Assembly: GCA_003246335.1 (NCBI GenBank)
Contig: QKAR01000152.1
Location: 1-54,788 of the forward strand
Direction: 5' to 3'
Length of the DNA stretch: 54,788 bases
Source: Spirochaetales bacterium
Lineage (GTDB): Bacteria > Spirochaetota > Spirochaetia > Treponematales > Treponemataceae
Positions 1 through 8,062 of the stretch are shown piece by piece. Position numbers and translations under genes: made by a program. Under the pieces are notes generated by a model. It worked only from the letters and a program-made list of their open reading frames with translations, was not told the DNA's origin and ran no database searches. Position 1 is the first letter of the stretch. The number at the start of each line of letters is the position of its first letter.

Positions 1-456
1 GCCGCGCTGGCGGGAAAGAGCCTCGTACGTATGGGCGAGTCGGGGAAGGGAATACTCGAGACGGGCCAGCTCAACCTGAAGGGACGCTTCCCTCGTCATG
101 GCACGCGCCGCGAAGATGCGGATAATGAGCTCCTGCCGGTCGATGCAGGTAATATCGGTCAACTTCTCCCAGTTGCGCTGCTGGGTAGGCGTAACCTCAA
201 AATCGAACACGATAAAATCGGCGTCGGTACCCCGCGCCTCGGCGGCGATTTCTTCCGCCTTGCCCGTTCCCATGCCGAACTTCGGCGACGGCTCAAAACG
301 CCGCAAAACGACGGCGCCGGCGACGTCGAAACCAGCCGTATCGGCCAAGCTCGCGAGTTCACTCACCGCGTCCGAATCCTCGACCGAGCGGTCTTCCGCC
401 TTGCCGACGAGCACGGCGATGGGCTTGCGTAGCGCCTCTTGTTCCAAGTCTATCAT
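1..456 (-). CDS. hflX: GTPase HflX, N-terminal part (runs off the left edge)
   Basis: The first 152 codons of a ribosome-associated GTPase that splits or rescues stalled ribosomes. The visible part is the N-terminal nucleotide-binding domain, with GMGTGKAEEIAAEARG, then a stretch ending TPTQQRNWEKL, and the family hallmark FAARAMTREASLQVELARLE followed by YSLPRL. The G domain lies beyond the left edge. The ATG at 456 is chosen because it begins a typical HflX N-terminus and a minus-strand TATAGT at 464-469 puts the transcription start at about 457, so the message may be leaderless; an in-frame GTG lies 9 nt further upstream. It is divergent from the acidic membrane protein gene at 554. Identity is secure; the exact start is less so. 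Confidence 0.9.
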   Translation of the reverse strand, partial: MIDLEQEALRKPIAVLVGKAEDRSVEDSDAVSELASLADTAGFDVAGAVVLRRFEPSPKFGMGTGKAEEIAAEARGTDADFIVFDFEVTPTQQRNWEKLTDITCIDRQELIIRIFAARAMTREASLQVELARLEYSLPRLAHTYEALSRQRG

Positions 457-463
457 CGAGACC

Positions 464-469
464 ACTATA
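464..469 (-). promoter_or_regulatory. -10 hexamer of hflX (leaderless arrangement)
   Basis: Minus-strand TATAGT whose expected +1 is about 457, next to the ATG at 456. No convincing -35 hexamer is seen 16-18 nt upstream, so confidence is moderate. Confidence 0.4.
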
Positions 470-521
470 GCCCGAAGCCGGGGAAATTGATAGTTTCCCC
501 TATTGTTTTCTTAATAGTTAG

Positions 522-534
522 GGTACATTGTACC
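522..534. promoter_or_regulatory. 13-nt perfect palindrome, possible operator
   Basis: GGTACATTGTACC is a perfect dyad around one central T, in the divergent hflX/554 intergenic region and 20 nt before the ATG at 554. It could be an operator for the downstream gene; no matching regulator is recognised. Confidence 0.25.
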
Positions 535-553
535 GATCATAAAATGAGGCTTT

Positions 554-3109
554 ATGCGCACGGCACCGAAAATTTTAATAAGTTTATTAATTTCCATCAT
601 CCTCTTCTCCGGACTCGCGGTAGCCTCATACGCGGGTTTATTCAATATTTTGGAGACGAGATTTTACCAGCCGACGCTCGTGAAGTCGATGGAAGGGCGA
701 CTTCGCGAAATTTCCGACGCGATCGCGGCGTGGAACGGCGAAAACACGGTTAAATTCTCGGATTTCGTCGGCGCTGACGCGGTCAAGCGAAGCTTACTCC
801 CAAACCAAAGCGAAAAAGACATTTTCGACCGATCGAATCTCGCGGGAACGCTCATCGCCGAGGTTCCGGGTCTCACGGGAATCCGCATCATCGACGCCGG
901 CGACCCCAACGTGCCGGAAAGCGACGATACGGGTAAACGGCGCATTCACTTTAGCACCTTCGACGCGGATATCCTTAGCAAGCAAGACTTCCAAATTTCC
1001 TATGAAAATTACGGCGCCAAGGAAGGGGAAATCCCGTTTAAGCTCATCGCGCGCAAGGATGGGGACGCCCCGCTCGTTTTGGAGGAATCCGGGAAAGACC
1101 GATTCGTCTATTGCTTCCCCTTCATCGACGCCTTTGGCACCTGGCGCGGAACGGCGGCGTTTTACGTGGCGGCGCACGCGGCCGCGCAAAACCTCGTCGC
1201 GAAAAATCTCTTGCGCATCAGCGATGAACTCACCCTCGTGAACAGCGAGGATTACTCGGTTAAAGGCGCGCTGATCGGCATGCCGGCCACGGGCCAATCG
1301 ATTCTCGCCAAAACGACCCTCGAGCGCTGGGCGAAAAACGACCTTTCCACCGACAGGATCGTATCATCCGATAATTCCGGTTGGGTTCTGCTTTCCGAGG
1401 AAACGGGCTCGCTCGGCTTCACGGGGGAACTCGTCGAAGAGCATTTTTTCGCTTTCCCCGCGACCATCCGGCTGTTTTTCCTCTCGCTGAGCTTTCTCAC
1501 GATTTTTCTCGTGATTTTCCTGTTGTTCAACCTCCGCCAAGACCGCATGACCGTCGTCAGAAACCGCATACGCCGCTTTCAGCTCAACCTCCTGGAAGAG
1601 ACGATGGAAAATTCCGACGAGGCCCGCTGGAAGGAAATCCGCAAGAACCTCGAATTCAGAAAACGAGAGATTAACGACACGCTGAAGAAAGGACTCGGCA
1701 AGCGATTCAATAAAAAACACGGGGCGGAGATCGACGAACTCCTTGGCAAAAGCTGGGACGAAATCCTTTCCGCTCTCGGCAAGCAAGAGCAAAAGCAATC
1801 GGCGATCGCAGACGCGGACTCCCTGAGGCAAATGCTTGAGCAAGTGCTGAAGAACAACGCGATCAACCTCAACCTTACCGGGGTTCAGGCCTCAGCCAAG
1901 CCCAAGCGGAAGGCCGAAAAGGCTCCGCCCGCGAAACGCGCCGCGACCGTCGACGAGGTCGAAGAACTCGACGAAGTCGAATCGGTCGAGGAGCTCGACG
2001 AGGTTGAGGAACTTGACGAAGTTGAGACGATCGAAGAGATCGACGAGCCGGAATCGGTCGACGAACCGGAAGAGCTTGATGCGATCGAGGCGATCGAAGA
2101 AGAAATCGGCGATATCGAGGAAGTCGAATCGGTCGAGGAAGTCGATGGGCTTGAGGGCGCGGAAGAGCCGGAAGCCCTTGACGATATCGAGGAAGCCGAA
2201 ACGGCTGAGATGCTCGAGGAAATTGAAGAGAGCGTTACCGGCGATGCGACCGAAATCCTTGAGGAGGCCGAAGAAGTCACCGATCTCGACGGGCCGGAAG
2301 AGGAAGGCATTTTCTCATCCGCCGAAAGCGCCGCCAAACCCGCGCGCGACGAAGTAGCGGCAGAGTTCGACGAAATAGAGGAAATCGAGGAAGCCGAGAG
2401 CGTCGACGACCTAGACGTAGTCGAGGAAATCGAGCCCGTCGGACAATCAACGCCGATTCAAAAAGCGAACGTCCCGACGCCCGAAACGCCCGCCGAAGGA
2501 GAGGCGCCGTCGCTCGACATCGCGGATTTCCCCGAAGTTTCCGTATACAGTTTCGACGAGCTCAAGGAGCTCGATAACTACGACGAGTTTGGCACGGATT
2601 ACCTGTTCGACGAAATTGGACCGATCGAGCCCGAGGACGTCGAGTATCTTGACGGCGAGTGGGACCCGCAACTGCTCGAAGTCGCGAGCGAGGACGAGCT
2701 CGTCGAATTCATCGAGGAACACATTCCCGACGAAATTCTCGTCTACGATTTTTCCGCCGCCGATAAGATCGAGGAGGGCGAAGCGTCGGTCGTCGTCGAA
2801 ACCCTCGACTTTTCCGATCTTGACGAAACGGAGCCGAAGGACGCGCTTGAGTACCTCGCGCCGACAACCTTTGTCCTCGGAGGCGATTGGAGCGCCGACG
2901 TTCGCGACGTTCCCGCGATCGGCTTTCTCGAAGTCGTCGGGGACGATGAGCCGCTCATCCTGGAAGAATTAACCCCATTCGGCGCGGAGGGTGACCAGGC
3001 AATCGAGAACGAGGATGGCCTATTCATCGTTTCCCTGAACGGGAAGCGAAAAGACCAAAACGGACTCGACCCGGAGTTCAAGGAGCTCGTCGACTCAGTC
3101 TTGCTGTGA
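554..3109 (+). CDS. Membrane-anchored protein with extracytoplasmic domain and long acidic repeat region
   Basis: 851 aa, no family recognised. Seen: a signal-anchor helix at about residues 7-28 (ILISLLISIILFSGLAVASY); an extracytoplasmic domain of about 270 residues that looks like a sensor module; a second membrane helix at about 302-325 (LFFLSLSFLTIFLVIFLLF); then a charged linker. From about residue 466 to 560 there is a low-complexity acidic tract of short units such as VEELDE, VESVEE and VETIEE, with more scattered acidic repeats to about 640, and an acidic C-terminal region. The topology resembles a chemoreceptor or sensor, but no HAMP, kinase or MCP signature is seen. GAGG at 546-549 acts as ribosome binding site. 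The 3' end overlaps the convergent HAD gene by 15 nt. Function unknown. Confidence 0.85.
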   Translation: MRTAPKILISLLISIILFSGLAVASYAGLFNILETRFYQPTLVKSMEGRLREISDAIAAWNGENTVKFSDFVGADAVKRSLLPNQSEKDIFDRSNLAGTLIAEVPGLTGIRIIDAGDPNVPESDDTGKRRIHFSTFDADILSKQDFQISYENYGAKEGEIPFKLIARKDGDAPLVLEESGKDRFVYCFPFIDAFGTWRGTAAFYVAAHAAAQNLVAKNLLRISDELTLVNSEDYSVKGALIGMPATGQSILAKTTLERWAKNDLSTDRIVSSDNSGWVLLSEETGSLGFTGELVEEHFFAFPATIRLFFLSLSFLTIFLVIFLLFNLRQDRMTVVRNRIRRFQLNLLEETMENSDEARWKEIRKNLEFRKREINDTLKKGLGKRFNKKHGAEIDELLGKSWDEILSALGKQEQKQSAIADADSLRQMLEQVLKNNAINLNLTGVQASAKPKRKAEKAPPAKRAATVDEVEELDEVESVEELDEVEELDEVETIEEIDEPESVDEPEELDAIEAIEEEIGDIEEVESVEEVDGLEGAEEPEALDDIEEAETAEMLEEIEESVTGDATEILEEAEEVTDLDGPEEEGIFSSAESAAKPARDEVAAEFDEIEEIEEAESVDDLDVVEEIEPVGQSTPIQKANVPTPETPAEGEAPSLDIADFPEVSVYSFDELKELDNYDEFGTDYLFDEIGPIEPEDVEYLDGEWDPQLLEVASEDELVEFIEEHIPDEILVYDFSAADKIEEGEASVVVETLDFSDLDETEPKDALEYLAPTTFVLGGDWSADVRDVPAIGFLEVVGDDEPLILEELTPFGAEGDQAIENEDGLFIVSLNGKRKDQNGLDPEFKELVDSVLL

Positions 3110-3895
3110 GCGGCGGGCGGCGAGCACGCGCTGACCGATTTCCGCGAAGCCCTCGCCGTATCCGCGCGAGGCGACCCACGAGGGAAGATCCTTAATATCC
3201 GAAATCCATTTCTCGATGTTGGCGACCGCGCACGCGTTCGGGAAATACGAGAACATGACCTCGTCGTTCGGCGCGTCACCGACGTAGAGCACTCGCGAGC
3301 GGTCGCGCGCGTCGTCGTAGCCCTCGGTTTCGCGCAATAGCGCGAGCGCGGCCTCCCGTTTGTTAAACGCGCCCATCCAGCAATTCACGTGAATCGAACT
3401 CGGTTTCGCCACGCAATTCTCTCGCTCGAAAGCCTCGACAATAATCGCGACCTCGGCGGGCGAGAGCGGCGGGACGACGTATTCGGCGTGATCGATGGCG
3501 AGATCGTATAGGCGAAAGCGATTGTCGCTCGCCATTCTCGCCCGAGGCACGGCGCGTAGGGCGGCTTCGCGCGCGCGCTGCAGGGCGGGCGTCGCGTTCG
3601 GCAGGGCCGTCGGATGCGGAAGCGCGTAAACCGCGGAACCTTTTCGATAATACGAGACTGCCCCGTTTTCGGTTATCGCCGCGACGATCGGCCATTCCTG
3701 CAGGTGAATTTCGCCCCATCCAGCGGATCTCCCCGTCACGGCGATAACGCGAAGGCCTGAGGCCGCAAGCTCGCAAAGCGTCGCGTACGCCTCGCTCACG
3801 AGTTTCCCGTCGCGGGTCATCGTATCGTCGACGTCGGTCAAAACCCATCGAAGGGCCCGGGCGGTTTCCGCGGGCATGAGGTTAATCGATTTCAT
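3095..3895 (-). CDS. HAD-superfamily phosphatase (Cof/MPGP-like, class IIB)
   Basis: 266 aa, full length for a HAD-IIB sugar-phosphatase-like hydrolase. Motif I is TDVDDTMT near residue 20, with the two aspartates used for phosphoryl transfer. Motif II is the threonine of IAVTGRS, and motif IV is VLYVGDAPNDEVMF near the C-terminus. ITENGAVSYY is typical of the class. The substrate cannot be told from sequence; sugar phosphate or mannosyl-3-phosphoglycerate are possibilities. A TTGACC-18-GATACT promoter places +1 at 3896, directly at the ATG (3895), and there is no Shine-Dalgarno, so the mRNA is probably leaderless. It is convergent with the acidic membrane protein gene. Confidence 0.85.
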   Translation of the reverse strand: MKSINLMPAETARALRWVLTDVDDTMTRDGKLVSEAYATLCELAASGLRVIAVTGRSAGWGEIHLQEWPIVAAITENGAVSYYRKGSAVYALPHPTALPNATPALQRAREAALRAVPRARMASDNRFRLYDLAIDHAEYVVPPLSPAEVAIIVEAFERENCVAKPSSIHVNCWMGAFNKREAALALLRETEGYDDARDRSRVLYVGDAPNDEVMFSYFPNACAVANIEKWISDIKDLPSWVASRGYGEGFAEIGQRVLAARRSQQD

Positions 3896-3902
3896 GGAAA
3901 AG

Positions 3903-3932
3903 AGTATCGCGGGAAGCGGCGTTACTGGTCAA
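3903..3932 (-). promoter_or_regulatory. Sigma70-type promoter of the HAD gene, leaderless
   Basis: Minus-strand TTGACC (3927-3932), 18-nt spacer, GATACT (3903-3908). Expected +1 is 3896; the ATG begins at 3895. Confidence 0.65.
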
Positions 3933-4336
3933 CGGCCATGGGTAAAACAGTATTCCTCGGCTAAGCGAGTCACGATCGCCTCGTCCGCGGGCGCGAACAG
4001 ATAATCGGCCATCTCGGGAACCGTCACCCAGCGAATGTCGTCGTGGTCATGCAGGCGCAAATGCCCGCCGAGAAGGAGCGCCCGAACGGCGATAAGCCGC
4101 ACCACTTTGCCGCCGCCGTAATCGTGCACCGTATCGGAAAGGACGTCGCCGGTTTCGATATGGACGTCCATTTCCTCGTGTAACTCGCGAGCCGCGCATT
4201 GAGCGGGCGTCTCACCCGGCTCGATCTTTCCGCCCGGGAATTCCCAATAACCGCCCAGGCTGATTTCGGCCTTGCGGCGGGCGATCAGGATTCGCCCCTC
4301 TCGGTTCTCAATGACGGCAGCGGCGACATCTATCAT
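3929..4336 (-). CDS. mutT: MutT-type Nudix hydrolase (8-oxo-dGTP diphosphatase-like)
   Basis: 135 aa, the usual MutT length. It probably hydrolyses oxidised dGTP to the monophosphate, preventing A:T to C:G transversions. The Nudix box is visible at about residues 35-58 (GGKIEPGETPAQCAARELHE, then EMDV) with the R-E-x-x-E-E core intact. The usual glycine two residues after the EE pair is replaced by Asp. FPGGK before the box is typical of MutT. A longer reading to 4417 is open, but the ATG at 4336 matches the MutT N-terminus (MIDVAAAVIENREGRILIAR), and a TTGACA-18-TATACT promoter places +1 exactly at 4336. It is divergent from the thioesterase gene. Confidence 0.85.
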   Translation of the reverse strand: MIDVAAAVIENREGRILIARRKAEISLGGYWEFPGGKIEPGETPAQCAARELHEEMDVHIETGDVLSDTVHDYGGGKVVRLIAVRALLLGGHLRLHDHDDIRWVTVPEMADYLFAPADEAIVTRLAEEYCFTHGR

Positions 4337-4342
4337 ACTTTC

Positions 4343-4372
4343 AGTATACTGCCGGGAGATCGACGTTGTCAA
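4343..4372 (-). promoter_or_regulatory. Consensus sigma70 promoter of mutT; +1 coincides with the ATG
   Basis: Minus-strand TTGACA (4367-4372), 18-nt spacer, TATACT (4343-4348). Expected +1 is 4336, the A of the start codon. The -35 overlaps a TTGTCA on the plus strand that may serve the thioesterase gene. Confidence 0.8.
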
Positions 4373-4392
4373 AATGACGCGCGGGGTATATT
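4366..4392 (+). promoter_or_regulatory. Probable promoter of the thioesterase gene
   Basis: TTGTCA (4366-4371) and TATATT (4387-4392) with a short 15-nt spacer. Expected +1 is about 4399, 3 nt before the ATG at 4402. It shares its -35 bases with the divergent mutT promoter. Confidence 0.45.
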
Positions 4393-4401
4393 CTGTCGCG
4401 C

Positions 4402-4812
4402 ATGAAGCACATCGCAAAACTCATCGTACGCAGCTACGAGCTCGATTCGTACAACCATGTAAACAACGCCGTCTATCTGCAATATCTCGAATACGCGCGC
4501 ATGGAATACTTGAAGGCGATCGGATTCGACTATCCCGGCCTCTTCGACGCGGGCTATTTTCTCTATGTCACGCATATCGACGTGCGGTACAAGGCTTCCG
4601 CCCGGCTCAACGACGAGCTTTCGATTGAAGTCGAGCCCGTTAAGCTCGGTAAAGTCTCCGGGACGTTCCGTCAGACGATCAGGAATCAAAGGGACGAGCT
4701 TTGCGCGGAAGCGGAAGTGTCCTGGGGCTGCGTCGACCGAACGGGCCGACCGTCGAGGATGCCCGAAAAATTTTACGTTAGCGGGCTTGAGCCGGAGACC
4801 CTGAACCGCTAA
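4402..4812 (+). CDS. Hotdog-fold acyl-CoA thioesterase (FadM/YbaW-like)
   Basis: 136 aa, a single hotdog domain of typical length. VRSYELDSYNHVNNAVYLQY followed by LEYAR closely resembles the FadM/YbaW signature, in which the Asp and the HVNN segment form the active site. It should hydrolyse acyl-CoA or acyl-ACP thioesters in the cytoplasm; the physiological acyl chain is unknown. There is no Shine-Dalgarno, and a TATATT at 4387-4392 puts +1 about 3 nt upstream of the ATG. The 3' end overlaps the convergent PHP gene by 35 nt. Confidence 0.85.
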   Translation: MKHIAKLIVRSYELDSYNHVNNAVYLQYLEYARMEYLKAIGFDYPGLFDAGYFLYVTHIDVRYKASARLNDELSIEVEPVKLGKVSGTFRQTIRNQRDELCAEAEVSWGCVDRTGRPSRMPEKFYVSGLEPETLNR

Positions 4813-5617
4813 GGGAAGCGCGCGAGAAGCTCAACGCATCAACCGTATCGACCGCGCGAATGCCGAGTGCCTCCGCGAAGGCGAGCGCGTCGCGGGTTCC
4901 CGCCAAAACGTCTTGGGGCCGATGCGCGTCCGAGTTGCACACGATCGTCGCGCCGCGATCCACGGCGAGTTCCCAAAATTCGCGCACGGGGTATATCCAC
5001 CGCGCGTCCGCCTCGCCCTCTACGACCCTTTTGGGCTTTGAGAGTCCCAAGCCGTTAATCTCGAGCGGCATGCCCATGCCGATAGCCGCGTCGATAATTT
5101 CAAGGGAAGCTGCGCGCACGTCCGGCACCGAAAGGGAAAAGGACGCGAGAAAAATATCGGGATGCGCGATAAAATCGTAGAGCCCGCTCGCGATGCCCTG
5201 AACAGTCAAGTCGACGTAGCGGCGAAAGGTCTTCCAACCGGGATATTCGGGAATATACCAAAACTCGCCGTTATCGTTGACCCAATGGGACCCGAAGACT
5301 AAAAATTCCGCGCCCATCTCGGCCCGTAAATAATCGCGATACCAACTTTCGTACGCCGGGTACCACTCGCACTCAAAACCCCAAAAGACCGGGAACGGCG
5401 CATCAGCCGCCACCGCCTCAAAAGCCGCCCGATACGCGGGAATTTCCGCTACTGACATTCGGCTCCCCGGCCATACGGAATCGTCGGGATAGGGACAATG
5501 ATCGGAAAAACCTAAGGCGGAACAATTTTCTGCCGCGGCGCGCCGCGCGTAATCCGCCGGCATGCCGCTCGCGTGCTTGCATAGCTTCGTATGCGTATGG
5601 AAAGAACTGATATTCAC
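4778..5617 (-). CDS. PHP-domain phosphatase (histidinol-phosphatase HisK-like)
   Basis: 279 aa. Metal-binding motifs of the PHP fold are all visible: FHTHTKLCKHASG near the N-terminus, GFECEWYP, FGSHWV, DFIAHPDIF and CNSDAHRP. This pattern matches the HisK-type histidinol phosphate phosphatases, although no other histidine-biosynthesis gene is nearby, so the substrate is open. A longer frame reaches 5683, but I choose GTG at 5617: a TTGAGG-17-TATAGT promoter puts +1 exactly on this GTG, and the HxH motif then lies 6-10 residues from the start as usual. Leaderless message inferred. Confidence 0.8.
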   Translation of the reverse strand: MNISSFHTHTKLCKHASGMPADYARRAAAENCSALGFSDHCPYPDDSVWPGSRMSVAEIPAYRAAFEAVAADAPFPVFWGFECEWYPAYESWYRDYLRAEMGAEFLVFGSHWVNDNGEFWYIPEYPGWKTFRRYVDLTVQGIASGLYDFIAHPDIFLASFSLSVPDVRAASLEIIDAAIGMGMPLEINGLGLSKPKRVVEGEADARWIYPVREFWELAVDRGATIVCNSDAHRPQDVLAGTRDALAFAEALGIRAVDTVDALSFSRASLSGSGSPAQAR

Positions 5618-5623
5618 GCTCCC

Positions 5624-5652
5624 ACTATAACCATCCGTCGAAATTGCCTCAA
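5624..5652 (-). promoter_or_regulatory. Promoter of the PHP gene; +1 on the GTG start
   Basis: Minus-strand TTGAGG (5647-5652), 17-nt spacer, TATAGT (5624-5629). Expected +1 is 5617, the first base of the GTG codon. Confidence 0.65.
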
Positions 5653-5676
5653 GCAGTCCGCGTGCAACCGGTTTAG

Positions 5677-5705
5677 TTGACACGCAAGGGCAGATCTGGC
5701 TAAGT
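5677..5705 (+). promoter_or_regulatory. Probable promoter of the LysE-type exporter gene
   Basis: TTGACA (5677-5682), 17-nt spacer, CTAAGT (5700-5705), with a TGG just before the -10 that could act as an extended -10. Leader of about 24 nt with AAGGA before the ATG at 5736. Confidence 0.4.
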
Positions 5706-5735
5706 GGTTTCGTATAAATGCCTTAAGGATACAAA

Positions 5736-6353
5736 ATGAACGTCTTTCTTGAGGGGCTCGGCCTCGGATTCAGTCTCATCGTCGCCATCGGCGCGCAAAA
5801 CGCCTTTGTTCTCCGCCAAGGAATAAAGGGAGAGCACGTGTTCGCAACGGCGCTGCTGTGCGCCCTGATTGATTTTTCGCTCATTTCCGCGGGCGCGCTC
5901 GGCCTCGGCTCGCTCGTTTCGTCGCATCCGACTGTCCTGAGGGCGGTAACTTTTTTAGGCGCCGCATTCGTCGTGTGGTACGGAATACACGCGTTTATCA
6001 GGGTATTTAAAACCCAAGCGCTTACGCAATCAAAGGCGACGGGGGACGCATCTCTCAAGACAACCCTATTCGCCCTGCTCGCCATCAGCCTCCTCAACCC
6101 GCACGTGTATTTAGATACGGTCTTGCTGCTCGGAAGCGTGTCGTCGCGCCACCCGCTTCCCGCGCGCTACCTTTTCGTCGCGGGAGCGAGCTCAGCCTCA
6201 TTTGCCTGGTTTTTCTCGATTTCCTACGGGGCGAGACTTCTCGCGCCGCTATTCGAGCGGCGGATAACGTGGAGAATTTTCGATTTCGTCATTGGGGTCG
6301 TGATGATCGCGATAGCGGTACAGCTCGCGCGATTCGGAATAGTCGGCTGGTAA
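5736..6353 (+). CDS. LysE/ArgO-family amino acid exporter
   Basis: 205 aa, the normal length for this family of inner-membrane exporters. The N-terminus carries the hallmark IGAQNAFVLRQGI, and further hydrophobic segments give about six membrane helices; LLNPHVYLDTVLLLG is the conserved middle motif. It is expected to export basic amino acids such as arginine or lysine; the substrate is inferred from family only. An AAGGA site lies just upstream of the ATG, so this gene is led in the usual way. It is convergent with the DUF5312-like gene, with 24 nt between stops. Confidence 0.88.
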   Translation: MNVFLEGLGLGFSLIVAIGAQNAFVLRQGIKGEHVFATALLCALIDFSLISAGALGLGSLVSSHPTVLRAVTFLGAAFVVWYGIHAFIRVFKTQALTQSKATGDASLKTTLFALLAISLLNPHVYLDTVLLLGSVSSRHPLPARYLFVAGASSASFAWFFSISYGARLLAPLFERRITWRIFDFVIGVVMIAIAVQLARFGIVGW

Positions 6354-6377
6354 AAACGAGCCGAATGGCGCGCGGCC

Positions 6378-7907
6378 TTATTCGCCTTTTAGGTACAGCT
6401 GCATAAGCATAACGAAGGCGTAAATTTGCTTATACGCCGCCACGACCCATTCCTTGATCGGCCGGTCGGCGTTTAACTCAAGTTCTTTCCAATTCGTGAT
6501 GAGCTCGTGCTGGGCCTTTTCGTAATCCTCGAGAACGCTCTTCAGGTTGCGCGCGATGACGATGAGGTGTTGGGTACCCGTCGAAAGGAACGAGAGAGCG
6601 CGGTCGTTCAGGTCCTTTAATTGGGTGCGAAGCTGCTTCACCGCTTCCTTATCCCGATCGGCGCGCGTAAGCATGCCACGAAGCTTCACGCCGATTTCCG
6701 CGTCCTCGGCGAGAGACTCGTCGAATTCGGTGATTTTATCCGAAAGCTCAAGAAGCTCATGAAAGCTGCCGGAGTACGCCACGGAAGCCGCCGCGAACGA
6801 CCACTTTCCCCGAACGAGGAAGAGATCGGTTAAGGCCCGGACGTCGCGCTTGAAATAATCGATCAAAAAGGCCTTGAGGTAATTCAGTTCCTCGACGTAC
6901 AGGTAACCGCCGAGCATTTTTCGCTCGAACGCGGGGTTCGATCGCTCCGCGTAGTTTTTTAGCCGGACGATGGCGTCCGTCCCGAAAATTTGCTTGAGCA
7001 GCTCGGAAGCCTTGCTGTTTCGGTTTTCTTGCTGAATCTGCTGAACGATCATCTCGGTTTGCGTCCGCAACTTCGCGATGTACGTGTCGACGATTCGCTC
7101 ATTAACCAGGCTTACCTCGGAACGATACGACGGGTCTTTTCCCAGATGACGGATAATTTGATCGAAAACGCCGGAACGACGGACGTCGCCCAACACGTTC
7201 AAGAGTTTATTCCACGGCCCCTGAGCGACGGGGTCGACCTCGCGATAGGCCTTAACCACGGAGAAAATTTTCGCCCAATCCGCGTCGAGCGGAAGCGCGT
7301 ACGCGACCGCGCAAAAATCCTTGAGATCCTCGAGGACATACTCGCCCCGAATGGTCTCGAATTTCGGCGAATAGGTGAAAGTCCGTTCGGGAAGGCTCGA
7401 ATCGAACTTTTTCAGCATGAAAAAATAATCGAAGGCGACGAAATTCGCGAACAGTAATAATTGTGAGTATAAATCGTCCAGCTGGCGAACTTTTTCCGCG
7501 TCGAATTCCGCGATGAAGGCGGCGAGTTCGTCCTTAACCTGGGCGCCAAGCTCTTTCGGCGCGATCGCTTTAGCCCGCTCCTTAATGCTTTCGTCGGATA
7601 GGCGTTCTTTCAGCCGTACTTGGTTCGAGGTCAACGAAAGCTCAACGACGGTGTTTTTAAGCACTACCGATTCCGTCGCGTTCGCGAGCATAACTTGAGC
7701 GGACCCGATTACTTTATAAATTTCGAAGAAATATTTTGCCATCGCCGGCAAAGCCTCTTCGGAACTCGGTCGATACCATTTATATCGGCCTTTCGTAAGT
7801 TCTTTGGCGATGGCTTTTAATTGCCGTTTTTTGAGTACCTCAAGGTCGTTTGAGGAAAAAAACATGCCCAGCAGACGCTGAATGATGTTTTCTGAATCGG
7901 CTACCAT
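6378..7907 (-). CDS. Spirochaete-type conserved protein, resembles DUF5312
   Basis: 509 aa, largely helical and soluble, with no membrane segment and no catalytic motif that I can identify. The sequence resembles what I recall of Pfam DUF5312, a family of unknown function described from spirochaetes; that match is from memory. Features include a C-terminal helical part rich in K, L and E and a short hydrophobic end (QIYAFVMLMQLYLKGE). A consensus TTGACA-17-CATAGT promoter puts +1 exactly at the ATG, so the mRNA looks leaderless. It is divergent from rex; the outer Rex operator lies 27 nt upstream of this promoter's -35, so redox control of this gene is possible but unproven. Confidence 0.75.
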   Translation of the reverse strand: MVADSENIIQRLLGMFFSSNDLEVLKKRQLKAIAKELTKGRYKWYRPSSEEALPAMAKYFFEIYKVIGSAQVMLANATESVVLKNTVVELSLTSNQVRLKERLSDESIKERAKAIAPKELGAQVKDELAAFIAEFDAEKVRQLDDLYSQLLLFANFVAFDYFFMLKKFDSSLPERTFTYSPKFETIRGEYVLEDLKDFCAVAYALPLDADWAKIFSVVKAYREVDPVAQGPWNKLLNVLGDVRRSGVFDQIIRHLGKDPSYRSEVSLVNERIVDTYIAKLRTQTEMIVQQIQQENRNSKASELLKQIFGTDAIVRLKNYAERSNPAFERKMLGGYLYVEELNYLKAFLIDYFKRDVRALTDLFLVRGKWSFAAASVAYSGSFHELLELSDKITEFDESLAEDAEIGVKLRGMLTRADRDKEAVKQLRTQLKDLNDRALSFLSTGTQHLIVIARNLKSVLEDYEKAQHELITNWKELELNADRPIKEWVVAAYKQIYAFVMLMQLYLKGE

Positions 7908-7913
7908 GAGTCT

Positions 7914-7942
7914 ACTATGAAGTATTCCTTGACCGATGTCAA
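7914..7942 (-). promoter_or_regulatory. Promoter of the DUF5312-like gene; +1 on the ATG
   Basis: Minus-strand TTGACA (7937-7942), 17-nt spacer, CATAGT (7914-7919). Expected +1 is 7907, the A of the ATG. Confidence 0.75.
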
Positions 7943-7968
7943 CAAAAGAACCTAGCGCTTTTTTCTAC

Positions 7969-7986
7969 TTGTGAAATAATTCACAG
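7969..7986. promoter_or_regulatory. Rex operator, upstream copy
   Basis: TTGTGAAATAATTCACAG fits the Rex consensus TTGTGAAnnnnTTCACAA at all positions but the last. It sits 18 nt upstream of the rex -35 hexamer. Confidence 0.85.
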
Positions 7987-8003
7987 TAAATTCTGTTTTC
8001 TGC

Positions 8004-8032
8004 TTGACTTTTTTTTCCCCTCTTGTTAAACT
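8004..8032 (+). promoter_or_regulatory. Promoter of the rex-serC-serA operon
   Basis: TTGACT (8004-8009), 17-nt spacer, TAAACT (8027-8032). Expected +1 is about 8039, inside the downstream Rex operator. Confidence 0.8.
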
Positions 8033-8034
8033 AT

Positions 8035-8052
8035 CTGTGAAATTATTCACAG
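8035..8052. promoter_or_regulatory. Rex operator, downstream copy over the transcription start
   Basis: CTGTGAAATTATTCACAG is a perfect dyad matching the Rex core TGTGAAnnnnTTCACA. It covers the expected +1 and its last two bases are the start of the AGGAGG ribosome binding site (8051-8056), so bound Rex should block initiation. The two operators are centred about 66 bp apart. Confidence 0.88.
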
Positions 8053-8062
8053 GAGGATAATC

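Noticed and set aside
31-432. 133-aa plus-strand ORF over hflX
   Set aside because: It is the antisense of hflX, whose minus-strand translation matches the family well.
1885-2337. 150-aa serine-rich minus-strand ORF
   Set aside because: It is the antisense shadow of the acidic repeats of the gene at 554-3109; Ser-rich sequence arises from the complement of GAG/GTC-rich DNA.
3383-3394. parS-like palindrome ATTCACGTGAAT
   Set aside because: Only the inner ten bases match parS; flanks do not fit, it lies inside the HAD gene, and it is 45 kb from parAB.
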